Assembly: GCA_943735955.1 (NCBI GenBank)
Contig: OX030963.1
Coordinates: 6,507,811 to 6,571,810 of the forward strand
Source: Piscicola geometra
Lineage: Eukaryota > Annelida > Clitellata > Hirudinida > Piscicolidae
DNA length: 64,000 nt
Direction: 5' to 3'
Of the stretch, positions 56,800 through 64,000 are shown in pieces. Position 1 is the first letter of the stretch, and every line of letters begins with the position of its first letter. A program made the position numbers and the translations under genes. The notes beneath the pieces are model-generated. The model was not told where the DNA came from, searched no databases, and was given only the letters and a program-made list of their open reading frames with translations.

Positions 56800-58620
56800 A
56801 CCAGGTCTCATGCGTCTTTAAGAGTGAACATCTTCCCTTATATCTCTCAGAGCCACATCTCAGTCGTTGGTAAAAATAGGGTTTTCTCTCTTTTTTCAAC
56901 TTCTCGAACACTCCCAAAAGTGATTCGGAGTATGATCTACCACCCCACATAGCTTTGAACTAGAATTATTCCAGAAATTTCTTGGGACTAGACAGTGACC
57001 ACTGCGTTGTTGTGCCAGAAATGTTTCATCTCGCCTACAGCTGATATCTTGTTTTTTACCTCGGCTTTGTAGAATTCTTCCGTCATGGATCCATCTCCTA
57101 ACATTTTTTACTCGTTGAGATTGAGTTTTCTTATATCTGCATAGTGTTCTGCAAAGACCTTTGCTTTTATTTATCAGTCTTTTACCATTTAAATTAGGCA
57201 CTTCATTCTTGGAAGCATAGTTTTCTCTGGTTTTCACCTTCTCGCAGATTTACTACCCTCTCGAATTAGCACTTTTTTTCATTTAGTTGTGCAGTTAACT
57301 TTTTTCATTATTGGTTACTAATAATAATTGTAAAGTGTGAAAAATAAATAGTTGTTCAAAGATTTGAAAATTCGATTAAAGATTATGAAAATTTGAAAAT
57401 TTGACTCGGTTAAAAAAAGTTTAATTACGATTCAAATCATTTAAGGTATAATTTGAGATTCGTAATTAAAGATTTGATTTGAGATTTGCCCATCATTTTT
57501 AATATGCGTAGACTTTTGTGGGTTCCCGCTGAATAGTCTGCTCTATTGGCGTTCAAGTTCCTCGAAGGATGGACTCTAGAACTGATTTTTAGTCGCTAAT
57601 TCTCTTTTTTAAAGTGTTTCTTTGGCGAATGACTTAAGTAATAAATCCTTTGTCTTTATCCACCAGCTTCAGTCTTTTGACAAGTTCTTAGCTTCGAAGA
57701 GTTCTTCGTTTTTTCTCCAATAAGTGCATTGTACCTGACACTTTTCTAGCATGAGTGTGTTCTAAAGAGCTGATTGTCGTGTGCTACACAGCATAACTTA
57801 ATTTTTTGCCCTTTTTCGCTGTTCTTGGTATTTGAATTCTAGATCAGTGAGAACATGTTGAAGTCTGCGCAAATCATATGGTTTCTGACCGCTTCAAACC
57901 TCTAGCTTTTACTTTCTCTGTGTGTTCCTCATAAAGGTTTTTAGAGATTTTCCAGTTCGAAACTTTTTTGCTTGTCCAGCTATACTTCTACAGTGATTTT
58001 TTTATCAGGCTGTTCATGTCCAAGTTTCTTTTTTTGAAGTTGAAGTCAATTTTAAAAGTGAGTAGAGAACTTCCTTTGCGTTCTGGCGAGATTCTTAGGT
58101 ATTATCTGAGTTGTTTTACAGTGCTGAAGTCCTTGAAGCCCTCAAATCTCGTTCAAGCTATTTAAAAATCATTATGACCTCAATCTTCTCCTGATGCAAC
58201 TATCTTCCCAGCTCATACTGTTTTGGCGTGACTCCATCAGCGTTTCAACGACAGACTCGCATTTTTTTGCTCCGATTATGGTGTTGATTTGATTGGCTTG
58301 AACTTTGCGTAAGTCTTAGTATTAGTAAGTATTGACTTGGTAGTCTTGACAGCAAAGTCTTTGCATTAGGTTTTTTGCGTTTTGGCACTCCCGCAATTTC
58401 AGTCTCAACACGAGATCGTGGCTCAGATACTTCAGGAATGAGTCTTTCAAAGCTTTTGCATTCTGGCCTTGTGTTGAAGTGTACTGGTTTATCTTTACTG
58501 CCATTAATGGTAAATCTTGTTGTGATGTAGTTGCGTTTTCTCTTTTGAGAGAAGATAATTTCATGCGCATTATGGTCTTTTTTGCGCCTAAAAACATCTA
58601 AAAACACCATGTAAAGAAAA
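56800..58620 (-). other. degenerate coding-like tract upstream of CBS
   Basis: The minus strand has coding-like pieces in changing frames: for example KGLCRTLCRYKKTQSQRVKN near 57080-57170, SGQKPYDLRRLQHVLTDLEF near 57810-57890, and the frame 58245-58610 (ITTRFTINGSKDKPVHFNTR, PEVSEPRSRVETEIAGVPKR). I recognise no family. Repeated stops suggest a decayed gene or large transposon. Confidence 0.3.
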
Positions 58621-58689
58621 GGTCATATAACTGGTTCTCGTTTTGATTTTTGATTTTAATGAACCATACAACATCAAAACAATGACGCA

Positions 58690-58840
58690 GACTAATACTT
58701 TGCAATAAAGAAGTGACTAAGATGATAAAGAGGAAGATGATAATGATGATGATGATGAATATGAGGATGATGGTGATTATGATGATGATGATAATGATAA
58801 AGATTAAGATGATGATGACGATGATGATAATGGTTAAGTT
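58690..58840. repeat. (GAT)n trinucleotide repeat
   Basis: GATGATGATGA-type runs with interruptions. A second short (ATC)n/(AAT)n block lies at 59090-59156. Confidence 0.85.
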
Positions 58841-59939
58841 GATATTTTAAGAGTCAATAAGTCTAAACATCTGAAAATAAGTCGGTATCTGGGTTAAGGC
58901 ATTCATGATTTACGATGCAAATGTCCTCAACAATAACAAGCAAGTAATAATATTAATAATGGGATGATATATTCAGAACTTTAAAAAGTCTATTATATGA
59001 TTTAAAATAATAAAAACAAAAAAATTAATAATTCAAATGAAGATTCCATAAACAAACTAAAATAGCAATATTATTAATAGTGCAAACAACAACAACAAAA
59101 TAATAATAACAACAAAAATAGTTATAATAATTATAATAATAATCATCATCATCATACAAGAACTAGCTTCGAGATTACTGGGAAAATAGAAGGTGAAACT
59201 AAAACAAGAAGTGTCTTCAAGAAAGACGCCTTTTGAGTGTTCAAAAGAATAGGTTGTTGAGATCAAGTTAATGTACTGTGAAAATAAATTTGTTCCTAGA
59301 AAAATAATTTTATCTTTTTTAAATCTATGAGAATCATGTGATGCAAAAGTGGCTTCGGTTATCCCGTAGCTGGAAAGCATAGTATGATGACAACTTGGAG
59401 GCCAACATTCATCTTCTCATATAACCGTAGAAACAAGCAAGATGGGTTATGAGCTTTCGAAGTTGAGTATTTCTTTTCAAAGACCCGCTGTGAAATGCTT
59501 TAGACCAGGTTTCAACGGAAAAAAGAATAACTTGTAAGACATAATCTAGGATTGGAAAGTTGTTAGTTTATAAAAAAGAAGTTACTTATGAGTTCAACCA
59601 TGGCTAGGACAAATTACTGAGTCACTAGATGAAAACTGCCTTACTAGAAGATTGTAAAAATGATGGAGATGCTGAACACTGTGTAGTTGATGCAGACCTT
59701 TCATTTTAGATCCTCAAAGAGAAAACTTGAAGTCTGAATTTGTCAAAGACCTTCTTTACCCGACCTCAAAACATCAAGTTGTAGACATTACTTGATTTCC
59801 CTTCACTCCAAAGGCATCAAGTGTAGGAGACTCAGAACGTTGTCTTGAAAAAACTGAAGTTTTGAAGGTCATTGTTTTTTTCCTATTATTACAAATCATC
59901 TGACTTTCTTTTGAACAGCTGACTTACGAATGCTCAAAG

Positions 59940-60620
59940 ATCCCCTATTTAAAGGTCGTTATCGCATCTAGTTTTCTTTTCTCGTCAGACGCATATGAAA
60001 AGAAAAAATGGATTGATTTAGTTGTCTCCCAGAAAAAATCTTTGAAGGCAAGTTCTGTTTCGCGTGCAAAGCCAATGAAATTTGCAGATGTAGTCTTTCC
60101 AGTTTTGATAAAAGGAGACGCAGTAGAAAAATCGTGCATTACACAAACTATGCATAACACAATATTATATATATAACATTAAAATTATAAGTAGATTAGG
60201 AAAAAATATCTAGATGTAATTACAAACGTGATTTGGAAGCATCAGCCAGAGAGCCTAGACCCATCTGAAACGATCATTTAAAAGCAATGAATACAATGTG
60301 ACATGCATGTAAATAGTGAGAAAATAATCAGATTTCCGTAAGATCAGATAAAGAGTATTTGTAGCAGAATCACCGGAGCGAAGAAACCATTGGAGAAGTT
60401 GGCGTGATTTCATGGGTTCCAGTGTTTTTTGTTTCAGTGCTTGATGTCGTTCTTCTAAGGAGGTTCCTTGCAGATGTTTACAAAGAAATGGAATATAAAC
60501 ACTGCTGCGTTGTTTATGTTTTCTTAGCGTTTCACTGCGTGAGATTGCATGGGTTTGTGTCTTGAAAGAGTTTAAAGACTTTAACAAAATGTTAGTTCTC
60601 AACATTTCTTTCGTGAGCAG
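59940..60620 (-). other. coding-like fragments, unrecognised
   Basis: Two minus-strand open frames. One (60255-60605) reads LQGTSLEERHQALKQKTLEP then MKSRQLLQWFLRSGDSATNT. The other (59945-60160) reads IKTGKTTSANFIGFARETEL then AFKDFFWETTKSIHFFFSYA. Both are non-repetitive and protein-like. They may be exons or pieces of one decayed protein; I do not know the family. Splice borders are not convincing. Confidence 0.35.
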
Positions 60621-60752
60621 ATCTTCCTCTACTGGCTCTTTTAGTTTGGCTTTTTAAATAGCCTTTTCGAAGTTTCCATTCAATTAACTTCATATTCGTA
60701 CCTTGGTTCTTAGGCCAAGCTGCAATTGAAATATTTAAAACCCCTCATCATC

Positions 60753-60960
60753 TTGGCGAGCGGGTTGGCTTAGATGGTAAAGTCGTTGGACCTGAAACTT
60801 AAAGGTCGCCAGTTCGAATTCCTGTTCAGCCAACCGTGAGCTATCAAATACTTAGTGTATATGATGCGGTGTTTCACGACTTATGTCGTGTGAGTGGCGC
60901 TTCAGTTGCGTGCCCGGGCGCTATACACAACTGACATTTATTTATCATCAAATGGATAGG
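60753..60960 (+). repeat. tRNA-derived SINE, family A, forward full-length copy
   Basis: GAGCGGGTTGGCTTAGATGG (A box), then AGTTCGAATTCC (B box), then the family body (ACCGTGAGCTATCAAATAC; ATGATGCGGTGTTTC) and a GGGCGCTATACACAACTGAC end. Confidence 0.85.
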
Positions 60961-61263
60961 TGGAGCTGAGAGGTCATAAGGATTAGTTGGTTAACACAAG
61001 TTTTCTAAAAACATTGGGGTCTGCATGGTTGAATTGAACCATAGGATACTTCAAGGATGATTTTCACTAAAAGATAATTTTTCAGAGTTTTAGTGATTTA
61101 CTTTAGCAATTTCATATAGTTCAATTAATAATTATCAGAATTTACTTTTATTTTCAACTATCCTAATAGGGTTTTATGAAAGTAAAAGCAAACGATTTTT
61201 GTTATGGTCTGTAATATTTCACGGCCTGACAGACGCAGGCCATGTTACAATGGTTCCTTGAAC

Positions 61264-63288
61264 CAGGGGCACAACCAGCCAAAAATGCTGGGAAGGGCAC
61301 AACTTTAGTATAAAAATTTTGATTATTATCCGCATATTTTGCGTTTTGCAACATCAATTTTAGAATTTTCTTGCTGTTTTAATACCGAGATTTTTCACAT
61401 ATTTTGTATAATAAATGTTAAATTTTAATTTCATAAGTTATATTTTACAATTTTGCTTTTTATCATTTATAATCTTTCTTTTCCTGTTCACATTTAAAAT
61501 TTCTCAAAACAATCTTTCCTCGCGAAGATAATTTTTCAATTTTTTCGTTCGATTTTAGTATTTTTATAAAAATTTAGTCTTAATTTCAGGGTGAAAAGAT
61601 AGTTAATACTTGAATTATTGTTTTTAATATTCAAAATAACTTGAAAAACGTTTTCAATGCTTTTAAAAATCAATGGTGCGTTTTCATATGATTTTTAATA
61701 AGCCTATTTATTCATTACAATAGTTATTATGGAAATAATTAAATTATTATTCTAATGTTTATGTATTCTAAAATTTTTCAACATTAAAATTACAAGTTGA
61801 ATTTTGTAGATGAATGTTGATTTATATATTTTGATAAAAAATTCGAAACCGCAAATGCTTCAAACTTGAAAATTATTTAAAAGAATATAATTTTTTAACC
61901 TCTCATAGATTGATTATAAAATTAAAATAAAGATAACATTCGTCGTCAGTGTCGTCTTTGCAACAGCACGACAGTTTATGAGTGCTGTTAAATAATAATT
62001 CACGTTAAATAATTTACTTTGTTGTAATTAAAATAATAATAATTATTATTATAACTAATAAAATAATTAGAATTTCTAATTTTATCGAACTATTTGCTAT
62101 TGAAATTTATTTATGTTTTAATAAATTTGGTTTAAATTTATTTATTTATGATTTCTTACTGTACATAAGTATGTCACACTTCCCGCTCACGTTGCGTCTT
62201 CGCAACATTTTGCCCCATTAAAACTTATGAAAGAATTGTTTTCAATTTTGCTTTAATTATTATTATAACCATATAATGCAAATCTAAATGCCAAATTCAT
62301 GTTAACTTTTTTTTCGGGTATTGGCGGTAAATGGGCTAAATAAAAACTACCAATTATAATTGATAAAGAATTTAGATAGTTTATTAATGATACAAAAGAA
62401 ATACTACAAACTAAGTTGCATAGTAGTCTTAGAGTTACGTCATCATTTTTTAAACTAAGGTAAAAAGTAAAAAAAATATGAAATCCTAAACAGTCTATAA
62501 TTTTTGTTCAAATATATAGTTTAAACTAAATTTTGATGTGTTCTCAGTTATAAAATAATTTTTCGATCAGTTTGTGAAAATCTTTTCATCATTTCATTTA
62601 CTGGAAGAAGTGCAGTAACGGTTTTGATAGCAAATATTCTCAAATAAGCTTTGCAAACGACGAGCAGAAACAGTCGTCCTAAGATGATTCTTAATAAGCA
62701 GTAGTTTCGAAAATGCTCTTGCTGCATCTTATGAAGTAACTGGCAGAGTCAGAGCAACATCGAGCATATAGTGCAACTCGGGCTGAATGCTTTTTGCTCA
62801 AAAGAGTTTTTGCAGTTTGATACATGCAATGACATCAGACTGATCCGCACGTAAACTTGATGTGTTGATGTGATTTTGAGCTGTCTTTGCACAGTTTCAG
62901 CAACCTTTCCATGAAAGTTGAATAGTTCTGAAAGCTCGAGAGTTATTTTGTCTATCTGCGTTATTCTTTATATACTGTGTCATAGCTGAAAAAATCGACA
63001 TATGAAAAGTGTAAAGATTTAAGAGTATAGTTAAGGTCTGGTGGTGCTCAATTTCTTTTCAGAATTTTTGAAATGTTAGTGTTATTTGGTAGGATCTCTA
63101 TGTTCTGTGTTGATATATGAAATGTTTTGTGAGATAAAGACCCGATGGCCATCTAGAGAAAATATCATTGTCCTATGGCATATTGAAAATTTCATTACCC
63201 CCCCCCCCCACCAAAAAAATTCGTCGATTTTCGAAAAATTGCAAGACCCTTCGAATAGGTCTGGGGGGCCCCCCTGATTGCGCCACTG
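61264..63288 (-). mobile_element. hAT element inside the SINE
   Basis: Starts CAGGGGCACAACCAG and ends, in reverse complement, CAGTGGCGCAATCAG. Flanking octamers CCTTGAAC and CTTAGAAC both resemble the SINE sequence CTGAGAAC, as expected for an 8-bp duplication that has mutated. The left three quarters are AT-rich; a transposase end is kept near the right. Confidence 0.85.
62580..63000 (-). pseudogene. hAT transposase dimerisation domain remnant
   Basis: The minus strand reads ELHYMLDVALTLPVTS, a stop, then AARAFSKLLLIKNHLRTTVS, ARRLQSLFENI. This is the hAT C-terminal dimerisation motif (ALTLPVTSASAERAFSKL.LIK..LR in relatives). Stops and a replaced SASAE show it is dead. Confidence 0.75.
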
Positions 63289-63559
63289 CTTAGAACCATG
63301 GTCCTTATGCGCCAGAGGTGCCACTCCACACGACGTACACATCTCTCAATGCATACGTCGCAAACACCGCATCATATATACTAGGTATATGATAGTTCAC
63401 GGTTGCTTGTGAGGGATTCAAACAGGCAACCTTTGAGTTGCAAGTCCAAAGTATACCATCTAAGCCATCTCCGATCTGTTTACGTGCATTGTGGACAAAG
63501 ACTGTTGCCTGTGTTTTTGACACTTTATGTCACGAGATAGATATTAGTTAATATCTTCA

Positions 63560-63727
63560 CTGTAGACCAAAAAAAACATGTCACTTCATTTTTATATAAC
63601 TTTGGCAAACGTGAATCGATTTTCAAATTTTCTCCCTTTTTTAAAATAGAAATGAATAGGAAACAGGACTTTTTAAACCATTTCATATGCAATACATTCA
63701 CTTATTGAAACTAAAACACGGATAAAA
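63560..63727 (+). repeat. mariner terminal repeat, single end
   Basis: CTGTAGACCAAAAAAAACAT and TATAACTTTGGCAAACGTGA match the left end of the 37191 mariner. The matching right end is not in the window. Confidence 0.65.
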
Positions 63728-64000
63728 TCAGAACTGTTCCACGATTAAAAATTATAATCGTGCGTTAATCGTATTTTAACGAAATGTTTTTAGCATATTT
63801 TACATAAGTAGAATAGAATTTTACATTTTTTACTCCAAAATCTTTAAAAAATTTTATGAGATTTTATTAATCTCATAGATTTTATTCATTAAAGTAATCC
63901 ACTTGAAATTTTTTAATGTTATTAATGATAAATAATGCAATTGTCACACATCTTTTTTGAGCCAGTTATTCAAGCAAACAAGTTTTTCAACGTTAGTTGG
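63728..64000 (-). mobile_element. hAT-N1 left end, cut by window end
   Basis: TCAGAACTGTTCCACGATTA and GTGCGTTAATCGTATTTTAA match the left 250 bp of the complete copy at 40078-41353. The rest lies outside the window. Confidence 0.8.

Larger units (their letters stand above)
61222..63475 (-). repeat. SINE family A split by a hAT insertion
   Basis: Left part 61222-61263 (GGCCTGACAGACGCAGGCCA...) and right part 63289-63475 (TTAGAACCATGGTCCTTATG...CTAAGCCATC) join to one SINE when the 2025-bp insert is removed. Confidence 0.9.

Noticed and set aside
60753..60825. tRNA gene
   Set aside because: It is the head of SINE family A, with the same downstream body as four other copies.
1..64000. CRISPR array, operon or viral genome
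   Set aside because: No spaced identical repeats with unique spacers, no dense co-directional gene packing, and intron-bearing animal genes throughout.

Overview
The window is a stretch of nuclear DNA from an invertebrate-type animal. It is AT-rich and intron-containing. It holds a secreted fibrinogen-related (FReD) gene cluster, an animal-type heme-containing cystathionine beta-synthase gene, tRNA-derived SINEs, and DNA transposons of the hAT, piggyBac, mariner and pogo types. LINE and LTR retroelements are also present. I cannot name the species; the content would fit several AT-rich, transposon-loaded invertebrates.

Region 1 (about 2-42 kb) is a tandem array of five members of one FReD gene family, all on the minus strand. 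The ancestral gene has four coding exons: signal peptide (126 bp), 97 bp, 162 bp and 245 bp, encoding 209 aa. Two copies are intact by inspection: FReD-3 (12068-15097) and FReD-5 (36599-41552). Two are decayed: FReD-2 (6394-7026) and FReD-4 (24965-28370). FReD-1 shows only its first exon (2061-2186). All five keep a TATA box at exactly the same distance (46 bp) from the ATG. The introns and spacers are packed with mobile elements. These include a 1276-bp hAT element with a perfect 8-bp target duplication and a mariner with a lost catalytic Asp (both inside FReD-5), and a piggyBac remnant. A small LTR retrotransposon (30433-33573) carries a LINE reverse transcriptase inside it. A LINE endonuclease fragment in the opposite orientation lies just beyond.

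Region 2 (44.1-56.7 kb) is one 19-exon minus-strand cystathionine beta-synthase gene. The model closes in frame at 514 aa and keeps the heme Cys/His and PLP Lys residues. Its introns differ from the FReD region in being saturated with simple repeats. These include a 2-kb (TACAC)n array starting 16 bp from a splice donor, and AC-rich/GT-rich tracts that bracket several exons in a complementary arrangement.

Region 3 (56.7-64 kb) holds degenerate coding-like sequence that I could not identify, a full-length SINE, and a SINE split by a 2025-bp hAT element with recognisable 8-bp target duplications. It ends with a mariner terminal repeat and the left end of a hAT copy that continues beyond the window. 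No rRNA gene, CRISPR array or bacterial operon is present.
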